A stretch of DNA of 64,000 bases from Comamonas sp. B21-038 (GTDB taxonomy: Bacteria > Pseudomonadota > Gammaproteobacteria > Burkholderiales > Burkholderiaceae_C): positions 3,100,001 to 3,164,000 of the forward strand of contig NZ_CP092462.1 of NCBI RefSeq assembly GCF_022387135.1, read 5' to 3'. The stretch's first letter is position 1. Each line of letters begins with the position of its first letter. Under the pieces are notes generated by a model, which was not told where the DNA came from, made no database searches, and saw only the letters and a list, made by a program, of their open reading frames with translations. Shown here one piece after another: positions 37,840-48,051 of this stretch. Made by a program: the position numbers and the translations under genes.

Positions 37840-40299
37840 TCAGTGCTTGACGGCACGCGAGCGGCGCGCTGGCGCGGCCTTTGCGGCAGTGGCAGCCACC
37901 GCAGCGGCCGGCACCACCGGCACGGGTTCTGCAGCCGGCGCATCGCTGTCGCTCAGCGGCGCAGGCGTGGTTTCGAGCGCCACTTCCAGCACCTTGTCGA
38001 TCCAGCGCACCGGCACGATCTCCAGACCGCTCTTGACGTTGTCGGGGATCTCGGCCAGGTCCTTGACGTTCTCTTCCGGGATCATCACGGTCTTGATGCC
38101 GCCACGCAGCGCAGCCAGCAGCTTTTCCTTCAAGCCACCGATGGCCGTCACTTCACCACGCAAGGTGATCTCGCCGGTCATCGCCACATCGGCGCGCACC
38201 GGGATCCCGGTCAGCACCGACACCAGCGCGGTCGTCATCGCGGCACCGGCGCTGGGGCCATCCTTGGGGGTGGCGCCGTCGGGCACGTGGATGTGGATGT
38301 CGCGCTTTTCGAACACGTCATCGCGGATACCGAGCGAGCGCGCACGGCTGCGCACCACGGTGCGGGCCGCCTCGACCGATTCCTTCATCACATCGCCCAG
38401 CGAGCCGGTGCGGTTGATGACGCCCTTGCCAGGCATGGCCGCTGCTTCGATGGTCAGCAGATCGCCGCCCACCTCGGTCCAGGCCAGACCGACGACCTGG
38501 CCCACCTGGTTCTTCTGCTCGGCATGGCCATACGTGAACTTGCGCACGCCCAGGTAGTCGGGCAGATTGTCGGCCGTCACCTGCACCGGTGCCTGCGCCT
38601 TGCCCAGCTGGATGTTCTTGACCACCTTGCGGCAGATCTTGGACAGTTCACGCTCGAGCGAACGCACACCGGCTTCACGGGTGTAGTAGCGCACGATGTC
38701 GCGCACGGCGTCCTCACGCAACTCGAGTTCACCGGCCTTGACGCCGTTGTTCTCGATCTGCTTGGGCAGCAGGTAGCGCATCGCGATGTTGGTCTTCTCG
38801 TCTTCGGTGTAACCGGCCAGGCGGATCACTTCCATCCGGTCCAGCAACGCCGGCGGGATGTTCATCGAGTTCGAGGTGGCGACAAACATCACATCGCTGA
38901 GGTCGAAGTCGACTTCCACATAGTGGTCGCCAAACTTGCTGTTCTGCTCGGGGTCGAGCACCTCCAGCAAGGCACTGGACGGGTCGCCCCGGAAATCCAT
39001 GCCCAGCTTGTCGATTTCATCGAGCAGGAACAGCGGATTGCGCGTGCCGACCTTGGACAGGTTCTGCAGCACCTTGCCTGGCATCGCGCCGATGTAGGTG
39101 CGGCGGTGACCCCGGATCTCGGCCTCATCGCGCATGCCGCCCAGCGCCATGCGCACATACTTGCGCCCGGTGGCCTTGGCAATCGACTGGCCCAGCGAGG
39201 TCTTGCCGACGCCAGGTGGGCCGACCAGGCACAGGATCGGTGCCTTGACCTTGTCGACGCGCTGCTGCACCGCGAGGTATTCGAGGATGCGGTCCTTGAC
39301 CTTGTCGAGGCCATAGTGGTCTTCGTTGAGCACGTCCTCGGCCACCACCAGGTCCTTCTTGACCTTGGTTTTCTTGCCCCAGGGCAGGTTCACCAGGGTT
39401 TCGATGTAGTTGCGCACCACCGAGGCTTCGGCGGACATCGGCGACATCAGCTTGAGCTTCTTGAGCTCGCCTTCGGCCTTCTTGCGCGCATCCTGCGTCA
39501 TCTTGGCGAGCTTGATCTTCTTCTCAAGGTCTTCCAGATCAGCGCCGTCCTCGCCCTCGCCCAGCTCCTTCTGGATCGCCTTGACCTGCTCGTTCAGGTA
39601 GAAGTCGCGCTGGCTCTTTTCCATCTGCTTTTTGACGCGGCCACGGATCTTCTTGTCGACATTGAGGATGTCGACTTCGCGTTCGAGCTGGTCGTACAGG
39701 TTTTCCAGGCGGTCCTGCACCTTTTGCAGCTCCAGCACGGCCTGCTTGTTCTCCAGCTTCAGCGGCAGGTGGGCGGCAATGGTGTCGGCCAGACGGCCGG
39801 CATCATCGATGCCGGAGATGGAGGTCAGGATCTCGGACGGGATCTTCTTGTTCAGTTTGACGTACTGGTCAAACTGCTGCATCACGGCGCGGCGTAGGGC
39901 TTCGATCTCGCTGGCCTTGTCGGCGCTGTCGCCAGCCTCTACCGGTTCGATCCGGGCGGTGAAGTAGTCCTCGCCTTCCGCAATCTCCTGCACCAGCGCG
40001 CGCTGCACGCCCTCGACCAGCACCTTGACGGTGCCATCGGGGAGTTTGAGCATCTGCAGGATGGTCGAGACGCAACCAACGTTGAACATGTCGTTGACGG
40101 TGGGATCGTCCTTGGCGGCCGTCTTCTGGGCCACCAGCATGATCTTGCGGTCGCCCTCCATCGCGGTCTCCAAGGCCTTGATGCTCTTGGGACGGCCAAC
40201 GAACAGCGGGATCACCATGTGCGGAAAAACGACCACGTCCCGCAGCGGGAGCATGGGCAATTCCAGGGAATGGGAGGAAGGGGTGTGGTTGTCGGACAT
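37840..40299 (-). CDS. lon: Lon ATP-dependent protease
   Basis: An 819-residue cytoplasmic AAA+ protease that degrades misfolded and regulatory proteins. The N-terminal LON substrate-binding domain starts LPMLPLRDVVVFPHMVIPLF. Walker A GPPGVGKT is at residues 360-367 and the protease domain has the Ser-Lys dyad Ser683 (DGPSAGAA) and Lys726 (GGLKEK). The length is normal for LonA, with an Ala/Pro-rich C-terminal tail. It is the last gene of tig-clpP-clpX-lon. A TTGAAA at 40346-40351 could belong to a heat-shock-type promoter but no matching -10 is clear. Confidence 0.98.
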   Translation of the reverse strand: MSDNHTPSSHSLELPMLPLRDVVVFPHMVIPLFVGRPKSIKALETAMEGDRKIMLVAQKTAAKDDPTVNDMFNVGCVSTILQMLKLPDGTVKVLVEGVQRALVQEIAEGEDYFTARIEPVEAGDSADKASEIEALRRAVMQQFDQYVKLNKKIPSEILTSISGIDDAGRLADTIAAHLPLKLENKQAVLELQKVQDRLENLYDQLEREVDILNVDKKIRGRVKKQMEKSQRDFYLNEQVKAIQKELGEGEDGADLEDLEKKIKLAKMTQDARKKAEGELKKLKLMSPMSAEASVVRNYIETLVNLPWGKKTKVKKDLVVAEDVLNEDHYGLDKVKDRILEYLAVQQRVDKVKAPILCLVGPPGVGKTSLGQSIAKATGRKYVRMALGGMRDEAEIRGHRRTYIGAMPGKVLQNLSKVGTRNPLFLLDEIDKLGMDFRGDPSSALLEVLDPEQNSKFGDHYVEVDFDLSDVMFVATSNSMNIPPALLDRMEVIRLAGYTEDEKTNIAMRYLLPKQIENNGVKAGELELREDAVRDIVRYYTREAGVRSLERELSKICRKVVKNIQLGKAQAPVQVTADNLPDYLGVRKFTYGHAEQKNQVGQVVGLAWTEVGGDLLTIEAAAMPGKGVINRTGSLGDVMKESVEAARTVVRSRARSLGIRDDVFEKRDIHIHVPDGATPKDGPSAGAAMTTALVSVLTGIPVRADVAMTGEITLRGEVTAIGGLKEKLLAALRGGIKTVMIPEENVKDLAEIPDNVKSGLEIVPVRWIDKVLEVALETTPAPLSDSDAPAAEPVPVVPAAAVAATAAKAAPARRSRAVKH

Positions 40300-40450
40300 G
40301 AAAATCCTTTTGAAACTTGTACGAAGATGATTCGTAAAAGTGATTTTTCAACCCTTGGCCATCAAAAACCAGGGGCCGGGGCGGGTGCAGGCCGGCAAAT
40401 ACACCCTCAAGCCCTTTGGATACAACCCGGCAGCGCCAGGCGACCCTCGT

Positions 40451-40492
40451 AAAACACAGATGGCAGAGTCCCCAGCGGGGCGCTCTGCCATC
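40451..40492 (-). terminator. Terminator of clpX
   Basis: A 10-bp stem (GATGGCAGAG at 40459-40468 with CTCTGCCATC at 40483-40492) with an inner CCCC/GGGG stem runs on the minus strand into TGTGTTTTA. It lies 8 nt past the clpX stop, so clpX and lon are not simply one transcript. Confidence 0.8.
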
Positions 40493-40499
40493 AGGCCCA

Positions 40500-41771
<1,272 letters not shown>

Positions 41772-41821
41772 GGGGGCAATGCCTTCAATCGAATCTATGT
41801 GGAAACAATGATAACCAACTA

Positions 41822-41856
41822 CAAAGCGGCCTCAACCGGTAGGGTTGGGGCCGCTT
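41822..41856 (-). terminator. Hairpin between clpP and clpX
   Basis: An 8-bp stem (AAGCGGCC at 41824-41831 with GGCCGCTT at 41849-41856) encloses a second CAACC/GGTTG stem. On the minus strand it is followed by TTTGTAGTT. It could be a partial terminator that tunes clpX relative to clpP. Confidence 0.6.
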
Positions 41857-41872
41857 GTCCGGAAAAGCGGGT

Positions 41873-42481
41873 TTATGGGCGCTTTTCTACCACAGTATCG
41901 ACCAAACCGTACTCCTGCGCTTCGGGCGCCGTCATGAAGTAGTCACGCTCGGTGTCGGCCTTGACCTTGTCATAGGGCTGGCCGGTGCGGTCTGCCAGGA
42001 TGCGGTTCATCTGCTCCTTGGTGCGGATGATGTCGCGGGCATGGATTTCGATGTCCGTCGCCTGGCCACGGGCGCCGCCGAGCACCTGGTGGATCATGAT
42101 CTTGGAGTTGGGCAGCGAGTAGCGCTTGCCCTTCTCGCCAGCGGCCAGCAGGAAAGCACCCATGCTCGCGGCAAAGCCCAGGCACATCGTCGAGACCTGC
42201 GGCTTGATGAACTGCATGGTGTCATAAATGGCCATGCCGGCCGTCACACTGCCGCCAGGCGAGTTGATGTAGAGCGAAATCTCCTTGTCGGGGTTTTCAC
42301 TTTCCAGGAACAGCATCTGGGCGACCACCAGGTTGGCGGTCTGGTCGTTGACTTCACCGACCAGGAAAATCACGCGGTCCTTGAGCAGGCGCGAGTAAAT
42401 GTCAAACGAGCGCTCACCACGGCCCGATTGCTCGATCACCATCGGGATCAAACCCAAGTTCTGAATATCTTGTGCGCTCAT
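41873..42481 (-). CDS. clpP: ATP-dependent Clp protease proteolytic subunit ClpP
   Basis: A 202-residue serine protease that forms the tetradecameric chamber with ClpX or ClpA. The catalytic triad is Ser106 (FAASMGAF), His131 (IMIHQ) and Asp180 (TERDYF), at the usual spacing. The short N-terminal propeptide is present. It lies about 150 nt after tig with a terminator-like hairpin in between. Confidence 0.98.
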   Translation of the reverse strand: MSAQDIQNLGLIPMVIEQSGRGERSFDIYSRLLKDRVIFLVGEVNDQTANLVVAQMLFLESENPDKEISLYINSPGGSVTAGMAIYDTMQFIKPQVSTMCLGFAASMGAFLLAAGEKGKRYSLPNSKIMIHQVLGGARGQATDIEIHARDIIRTKEQMNRILADRTGQPYDKVKADTERDYFMTAPEAQEYGLVDTVVEKRP

Positions 42482-42542
42482 TACATCTCCGTTCAGGATA
42501 GGTGGAAGCTAGCGTCAATGCACTGTGACTGCGCTAACTGTA

Positions 42543-42582
42543 CCCCAATAAAATGGGGCCTGCGCCCAAAAGCACAAGCCCC
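42543..42582 (-). terminator. Terminator between tig and clpP
   Basis: The minus strand folds GGGGC with GCCCC (42555-42582), plus an inner TGTGC/GCGCA pairing, then ATTTTATT. An alternative CCCC/GGGG hairpin overlaps the T-rich part. Confidence 0.6.
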
Positions 42583-42632
42583 TGTTTTCAGCTGGCCGCC
42601 GCGCTGGGGGCCATGGCCGCCCCGCGCGCTTA

Positions 42633-43946
42633 TCAGCCTTGCTGGCCCATCAGTTCGTCGAAGGACACGGTCTTGTTGCTGACCTTGGCCTTGCCCAGCA
42701 CGAATTCGGTCACGTTGTTTTCGATCACAACGGCTTCGACTTCGGCCAGACGCTGGCGATCACCAAAGTACCAACGCACGACATCTTCCGGCTTCTCGTA
42801 GCTCGATGCCAGCTCGTCGATGTGGGCCTTGATCTGCTCAGGCGTGGCTTCCAGCTTGTTGGCCTTGACCAGTTCGGCCACCACCAGGCCCAGACGCACG
42901 CGGCGTTCGGCTTGGGGCAGGAACACGTCAGCAGGGATTTCCGCCTTTTCAGCGTCCTTGATGCCGCGTTGCTTCAGCTCTTCACGGGCGCCCTCGAGCA
43001 GACGGCCGACTTCGGCGTCGATGCTGGCCTTGGGCAGGTCCAGCTCAGCCTTGGACACCAGGGCTTCCATCACGGCTTGCTTGTTGCGCGACTGCACGCG
43101 GAACTTGACTTCACGCTCCAGGTTCTTCTTGATGTCGGCGCGCAGGCCTTCGACGGAGCCGTCAGCAATGCCCAGGGACTTGGCCAGCGCTTCGTTCACT
43201 TCGGGCAGGTTGGCGGCTTCCACCTTCTTGACGGTCACCAGGAAGTCGGCGGTCTTGCCAGCCACTTCCTTGCCGTGGTAGTCCTCAGGGAATGCCAGCG
43301 GGAAAGTCTTGGATTCGCCGGTCTTCATGCCGCGCACTGCGTCTTCGAATTCCTTGAGCATCTGGCCTTCGCCGATCAGGAACTGGAATGCTTCAGCCTT
43401 GCCGCCAGCGAAGGGTTCGCCGTCGATCTTGCCTTCGAAGTCAACGGTCACGCGGTCGCCATCAACGGCAGCCGTATCGGCTGGGCGCTGGGCGAAGGTG
43501 CGACGCTGCTTGCGCAGGATGTCAATGGTCTTCTCGATGGCAGCGTCGTCCACGTCGGCAGCCAGCTTCTCGACTTCCGCGGAAGCCAGGTCACCGATCT
43601 TGACTTCGGGGAACACTTCGAACACGGCATCAAATGCCAGCTCACCCTCAGGTGCGCCTTCTTTTTCAGTGATCTTGGGCTGACCGGCCACGCGCAGTTC
43701 GGCTTCGTTGGCGGCCTTGGCAAACGCCTCGCCGACCTTCTCGTTGAGCACTTCGTACTGAACGGAATAGCCATAGCGCTGTGCCACCACGTTCATCGGC
43801 ACCTTGCCGGGACGGAAGCCGTCCATCTTCACGGTGCGGGCCAGGCGCTTCAGGCGGCTGTCCACTTCGGTTTGCACGGATGCGAGAGGCAAGCTCAGCG
43901 AAATTTTGCGCTCGAGCTTTTCAAGGGTTTCAACATTCACTGCCAT
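42633..43946 (-). CDS. tig: Trigger factor (ribosome-associated chaperone, PPIase)
   Basis: A 437-residue chaperone that binds the ribosome at L23 and folds nascent chains. The N-terminal ribosome-binding motif is seen as GFRPGKVP, the central FKBP-type PPIase domain has DRVTVDFEGKIDGEPF and FPEDYHGKEVAGK, and a helical C-terminal domain follows. TAGGATTAACC precedes the ATG. It is first in the tig-clpP-clpX-lon series. Confidence 0.98.
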   Translation of the reverse strand: MAVNVETLEKLERKISLSLPLASVQTEVDSRLKRLARTVKMDGFRPGKVPMNVVAQRYGYSVQYEVLNEKVGEAFAKAANEAELRVAGQPKITEKEGAPEGELAFDAVFEVFPEVKIGDLASAEVEKLAADVDDAAIEKTIDILRKQRRTFAQRPADTAAVDGDRVTVDFEGKIDGEPFAGGKAEAFQFLIGEGQMLKEFEDAVRGMKTGESKTFPLAFPEDYHGKEVAGKTADFLVTVKKVEAANLPEVNEALAKSLGIADGSVEGLRADIKKNLEREVKFRVQSRNKQAVMEALVSKAELDLPKASIDAEVGRLLEGAREELKQRGIKDAEKAEIPADVFLPQAERRVRLGLVVAELVKANKLEATPEQIKAHIDELASSYEKPEDVVRWYFGDRQRLAEVEAVVIENNVTEFVLGKAKVSNKTVSFDELMGQQG

Positions 43947-44352
43947 GGTTAATCCTAGTTAGGCACGAACCCTTCCGGCCACGGTGTGCAAACGCCATTC
44001 AAGCCAGCCTGCAAGCGGCAAAGCTTGCGTCCGATGCGAGGACTGTCCGTGTCACATCGGGGATGGCATCAACGGGGATTGGCACCGTTTTACAACCTGG
44101 GGTCCCAGTAGATAGGCGACTGGCCCTAAGCCCAGCACACCCAAAAATCAAACGATGACAGCGCATTCAGTAGCAAGCAACACCTGGCGTGACCCGGCAA
44201 AAACCACCGTTGTCACGAAAGCGGTGCAGCGCAAGGCGCCATCGACCGAAACCGAACATTATATATAAAGCCAGCTCTTTTCCTGGATGCCAATACCGCC
44301 ATGGCGCAGGGTCAGACCCTGATGCCGGCAGCCGCTGGCGCAAAACGCCAAG
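43947..44352. other. Upstream region of tig, no supported gene
   Basis: This 406-bp stretch carries the tig promoter region and no gene that I can support. It has a low-GC patch near 44255-44275 (ATTATATATAAA on the plus strand). Short frames here lack motifs. Confidence 0.5.
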
Positions 44353-44385
44353 AAAAAAGCCGAATCTCCTGTTGGAAATTCGGCT
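44353..44385 (-). terminator. Terminator of tRNA-Leu(TAG)
   Basis: An 8-bp stem (AGCCGAAT at 44358-44365 with ATTCGGCT at 44378-44385) is followed on the minus strand by TTTTTT. It lies about 50 nt past the tRNA. Confidence 0.85.
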
Positions 44386-44435
44386 CATATGCATTGCAAC
44401 AGCAGATGGTGCTTGTACCTTCTGCTATTAAATTT

Positions 44436-44522
44436 TGGTGCGCGGGGCGGGACTCGAACCCGCACACCATTGCTGGCGTCAGGACCTAAACCTGGTGCGT
44501 CTACCAATTTCGCCACCCGCGC
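44436..44522 (-). tRNA. tRNA-Leu (anticodon TAG)
   Basis: Class II tRNA on the minus strand: GCGCGGG acceptor paired with CCCGCGC, D-arm with AAATTGGTAGACGC, anticodon loop TTTAGGT, long variable arm, GGTTCGAGTCC T-arm and encoded CCA. Anticodon TAG reads CUA Leu codons. Confidence 0.95.
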
Positions 44523-44630
44523 GGTTACAGCTGCAGCCGGCTTGCCAGCCAACTGCCTGCTTTTAGGTCAATCCACGATTCTAATGCAAGCCATTGCTGC
44601 CTTGGGCAAACCTCGGCAAAAACTCGCTAA

Positions 44631-44791
44631 GGGACCCTCTGCATAACTCCCTGCCGTGGTTTGAACGCGATCTCGGGCGATCTGCTGTGTTGTCTTCCTT
44701 GTCAATAGCTCGCTATTGACTGCAAAAGACGCCTTGCATCTCATCCCGATCCGCGTCCATCCCGCTTGGCGAGGGTTATGCCGAGGGTCCC
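44631..44791. repeat. 161-bp palindromic repeat element (MITE-like)
   Basis: Terminal arms GGGACCCTCTGCATAAC (44631-44647) and GTTATGCCGAGGGTCCC (44775-44791) match as inverted repeats at 16 of 17 positions. The similarity continues imperfectly inward, and the centre is a perfect 9-bp hairpin, GTCAATAGC (44701-44709) with GCTATTGAC (44712-44720), exactly at the midpoint. It lies between tRNA-Leu and the end of the RND permease gene, and has no coding capacity. It resembles a small non-autonomous mobile or extragenic palindromic element. Confidence 0.75.
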
Positions 44792-44802
44792 TGGCAAGCC
44801 AC

Positions 44803-47800
44803 TCAAACGGCAGCCGACAGTGGCACGTCGCTGTGCTCCTTTTTCACGCGGAACCAGGCCGCATACATCGCCGGCAGCGCCAGCAAGGTCAGCACCGTGG
44901 CAACGACCAGGCCGCCCATGATGGCGACGGCCATCGGACCCCAGAAGATGCTGCGCGACAGCGGAATCATCGCCAGCACGGCGGCTGCAGCGGTCAGCGC
45001 AATCGGGCGCAAGCGGTGGGTGGCCGCTTCGACAATCGCATCCCAGGTCGACAGGCCGGCGGCATGGTTGGCTTCGATCTGGTCGATCAGGATCACCGAG
45101 TTGCGCTGGATCATGCCCATCAGCGCGATGACGCCCAGCAAGGCGACAAAGCCAAAGGGCCGGTTCAGCAGCAGCAGGGCCGCAGTCACGCCTGCAATGC
45201 CCAGGAAGCCGGTGATATAGACCAGCACCGAGCGGCTGAAGCTGTGCAGTTGCAGCATCAGCAAGGTGAACACGATGAACACCATGATCGGCATGCCCGC
45301 CATGATGGAATCCGAGCCCTTGGCGCTTTCCTCCACCGCACCGGCAATCTCGATGCGGTACTGGTTCAGGCCCTTGTCGGCCCAGCCCTGCTGCAGCTTT
45401 TGCAGATCAGGCCAGAGCTTTTGCGTTACCGTCGGGCCTTGCAGGCCGGCGGCCACATCGCCTTGCACGGTGATCGCATACTCCCGCCCCTGGCGCCACA
45501 GAATGCCCGGCTCCCAGACAAAGCTGGGCTTGGCAATCTGCGACAGCAGGATGGCCTGGCCGCTGCTCGATGCCACATAGGCATTGCCCACATCGGTGAC
45601 GGCCTGGCGCTCATCCACCGGCTGGCGCAGCACCATGTCGATCAGCTTGTCGCCTTCGCGGTACTGGCCAATGGTGTTGCCCGACAGCTGGGTGCGTGTG
45701 GCCTGGGCAATGCTCTGGTTGCTCACGCCCAGCGCACGGGCCTTGCTCTGGTCCACTTCCAGGCGCAGCACCTTGATGGACTCGTTCCAGTTGTCATTGA
45801 CGCCCCGCATATCGGACGAGGCCTCCAGCTTGGCACGCACCTCGCTGGCCAGCGCACGCAGCAGCTGGGGGTCCTGGCCCATCACGCGGAACTGCACCGG
45901 GTACGGCACCGGCGGGCCGCTGGGCAGCAGCTTGACGCGGGCCCGCACCTCCGGAAACTCCTGCGCCAGCAAGGTCGGCAGGCGCTTCATCAGGCTGTCG
46001 CGGTCGGCCAGGCTGTGGGGCAGCAGGATCAGCTGCGACACATTGGACTGCGGGAAGATCTGGTCCAGCGGCAGGTAGAAGCGCGGCACGCCCGAGCCGA
46101 TCCAGGACGTGACGGACTCGATGCCGTCCTGCGCCTGCATGCGCTGCTCGATGCGCCGCGTCACCTCCTCATTGGCAGCCATGCTCGATCCCTCGGGCAG
46201 CCAGACATCCATCAGGATCTCGGTGCGGTTGGAATCGGGGAAGAACTGCTGCTGCACCTTGCCCATGCCAAACAGGCCCAGCGCAAACACCAGCACCGTG
46301 GCGCCAATCGTCAGCCAGCGGTGCTCCACGCACCAGGAGACGGTGCGGCGGAAGCGGTTGTAGAAGGGGGTGTCGAACATCGCATGCTCGCCGCCTTCGC
46401 TCTCGTGCGGCGCATGCTTGGGCTTCTTCAGGAACACCGTGCCCAGGTAAGGCACAAAGTAGACCGAGGCCACCCAGCTGATGACCAGCGCAATCACGGT
46501 CACCGCAAAGATCGCAAAGGTGTACTCACCGGTCGTGGACTTGGCAATGCCGATCGGCATGAAGCCTGCCGCCGTGATCAGGGTGCCCGTCAGCATCGGC
46601 TTGGCAGTGATGTCATAGGCGGCGGTGGCCGCGCTCAGCTTGTCATAGCCCTCTTCCATCTTGCGCACCATCATCTCGACGGCAATGATGGCGTCGTCCA
46701 CCAAGAGGCCCAGCGCAATGATCAGCGAGCCCAGCGATACCTTGTGCAGGCCAATGCCCCAGTACCACATCGCCAGGAACGTGGCGCAGAGCACCAGCGG
46801 AATGGTGATGCCCACCACCAGCCCCGGGCGCGGGTCCAAGGTGATGCGGCGCCACAACGGATCCTTGCCTTTGCGGATGTGCATGCCCAGGCTCAAAAAG
46901 CTCACGGCCAGCACAATCACCACCGCCTCGATCAGCACACGCACAAACTCGTTGACCGACGTGGACACGGCCTTGGGCTGGTCCTGCACGTTCTCCAGAC
47001 TCAAGCCGGCGGGCAGAGTGGGCACAATCTTGTCCACCGCCTCATGCAGGTGCTTGCCCAGTGCAATCACATCGCCGCCCTTGCGCATCGAGATACCCAG
47101 CGCCACGGTCGGCTGGCCCTGGTAATGCACCTTGGTCTTGGCCGGGTCCAGGTAGCTGCGGTAGATGTCGGCGATATCGCCCAGCTTGAGCTGGTTGCCA
47201 TTGGGCCCACGGATCGGCATGGCCTTGACGTCGTCGAGCTGGCGGAACTCGCCCGTCACCTCGACCTGCACCCGGTCGGCACCGGCCTGCACCTCGCCCC
47301 CGCTTTGCACGGCGTTTTGCTGGCCAAGCTGGGCAATGACCTGGTTCATGTCCAGCCCCAACTGGGCCAGCTTGCTGCGCGAGATCTCGATATAGAGCTT
47401 CTCGTCCTGCACACCAAAGAGTTCGACCTTGGCGACATCCTTGACCCGCAGCAGGCTCTGGCGCACGCTGTCGGCATACTCCTTGAGCTCGGCGTAGCTG
47501 TACCCTTCGCCCTGCAGCGCATAGATGACGCCATAGACATCGCCGAAGTCATCGTTAAAGAAGGGCCCCAGCACGCCCTGGGGCAAGGTGGCGCGCATAT
47601 CGCCCACCTTCTTGCGCACCGCCAGCCAGGTCTGCGGCACATCCTGCGGGCGCGTGTCTTCGCGCAGGTTCAGGATGACCAGCATCTCGCCGGGCTTGGA
47701 ATAGCTGACGATCTTGTCGGCATTGGGCACGTCCTGCAACGTGCGCTCGACCTTGTCGGTGACCTGCTCGGCCATCTGCTGGGCCGTGGCGCCTGGCCAT

Positions 47801-48039
47801 GCGGCCGAGACCACCATCGCACGGAAGGTGAACGGCGGGTCCTCATCCTGGCCCAGCTGAAAATACGCGCCAATGCCCAGCACCAGCAGCATGATGAGCA
47901 GATAGCGTGTGAGCGGCACATGCTGCAGCGCCCAGCGCGAGAGGTTGAAGCCCTTGCTGCTGCTGTGCTTCTCGCCATCGGGACCGGGGGCCGGCGAGGA
48001 CGGACCAGCGCCTTGCGGCGTGTTCTGAGGTGTTTGCAT
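44803..48039 (-). CDS. RND-family efflux pump permease
   Basis: A 1078-residue inner-membrane proton-driven exporter of the hydrophobe/amphiphile efflux type. It has a cytoplasmic N-terminal extension of about 45 residues rich in Pro, Ser and Gly before the first membrane segment (LTRYLLIMLLVLGIGAYF). The proton-relay aspartates are Asp448 and Asp449 in GLLVDDAIIAVEMM. Two large periplasmic loops and a C-terminal half with GVIALMGMIQRNSVILIDQI follow. It forms an operon with the adaptor gene 12 nt upstream; no outer-membrane factor gene is present, so it likely shares a TolC-like channel. The ATG at 48039 has AGAGGTGG upstream; a GTG two codons earlier is possible. Confidence 0.92.
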   Translation of the reverse strand: MQTPQNTPQGAGPSSPAPGPDGEKHSSSKGFNLSRWALQHVPLTRYLLIMLLVLGIGAYFQLGQDEDPPFTFRAMVVSAAWPGATAQQMAEQVTDKVERTLQDVPNADKIVSYSKPGEMLVILNLREDTRPQDVPQTWLAVRKKVGDMRATLPQGVLGPFFNDDFGDVYGVIYALQGEGYSYAELKEYADSVRQSLLRVKDVAKVELFGVQDEKLYIEISRSKLAQLGLDMNQVIAQLGQQNAVQSGGEVQAGADRVQVEVTGEFRQLDDVKAMPIRGPNGNQLKLGDIADIYRSYLDPAKTKVHYQGQPTVALGISMRKGGDVIALGKHLHEAVDKIVPTLPAGLSLENVQDQPKAVSTSVNEFVRVLIEAVVIVLAVSFLSLGMHIRKGKDPLWRRITLDPRPGLVVGITIPLVLCATFLAMWYWGIGLHKVSLGSLIIALGLLVDDAIIAVEMMVRKMEEGYDKLSAATAAYDITAKPMLTGTLITAAGFMPIGIAKSTTGEYTFAIFAVTVIALVISWVASVYFVPYLGTVFLKKPKHAPHESEGGEHAMFDTPFYNRFRRTVSWCVEHRWLTIGATVLVFALGLFGMGKVQQQFFPDSNRTEILMDVWLPEGSSMAANEEVTRRIEQRMQAQDGIESVTSWIGSGVPRFYLPLDQIFPQSNVSQLILLPHSLADRDSLMKRLPTLLAQEFPEVRARVKLLPSGPPVPYPVQFRVMGQDPQLLRALASEVRAKLEASSDMRGVNDNWNESIKVLRLEVDQSKARALGVSNQSIAQATRTQLSGNTIGQYREGDKLIDMVLRQPVDERQAVTDVGNAYVASSSGQAILLSQIAKPSFVWEPGILWRQGREYAITVQGDVAAGLQGPTVTQKLWPDLQKLQQGWADKGLNQYRIEIAGAVEESAKGSDSIMAGMPIMVFIVFTLLMLQLHSFSRSVLVYITGFLGIAGVTAALLLLNRPFGFVALLGVIALMGMIQRNSVILIDQIEANHAAGLSTWDAIVEAATHRLRPIALTAAAAVLAMIPLSRSIFWGPMAVAIMGGLVVATVLTLLALPAMYAAWFRVKKEHSDVPLSAAV

Positions 48040-48051
48040 GGCCACCTCTTA

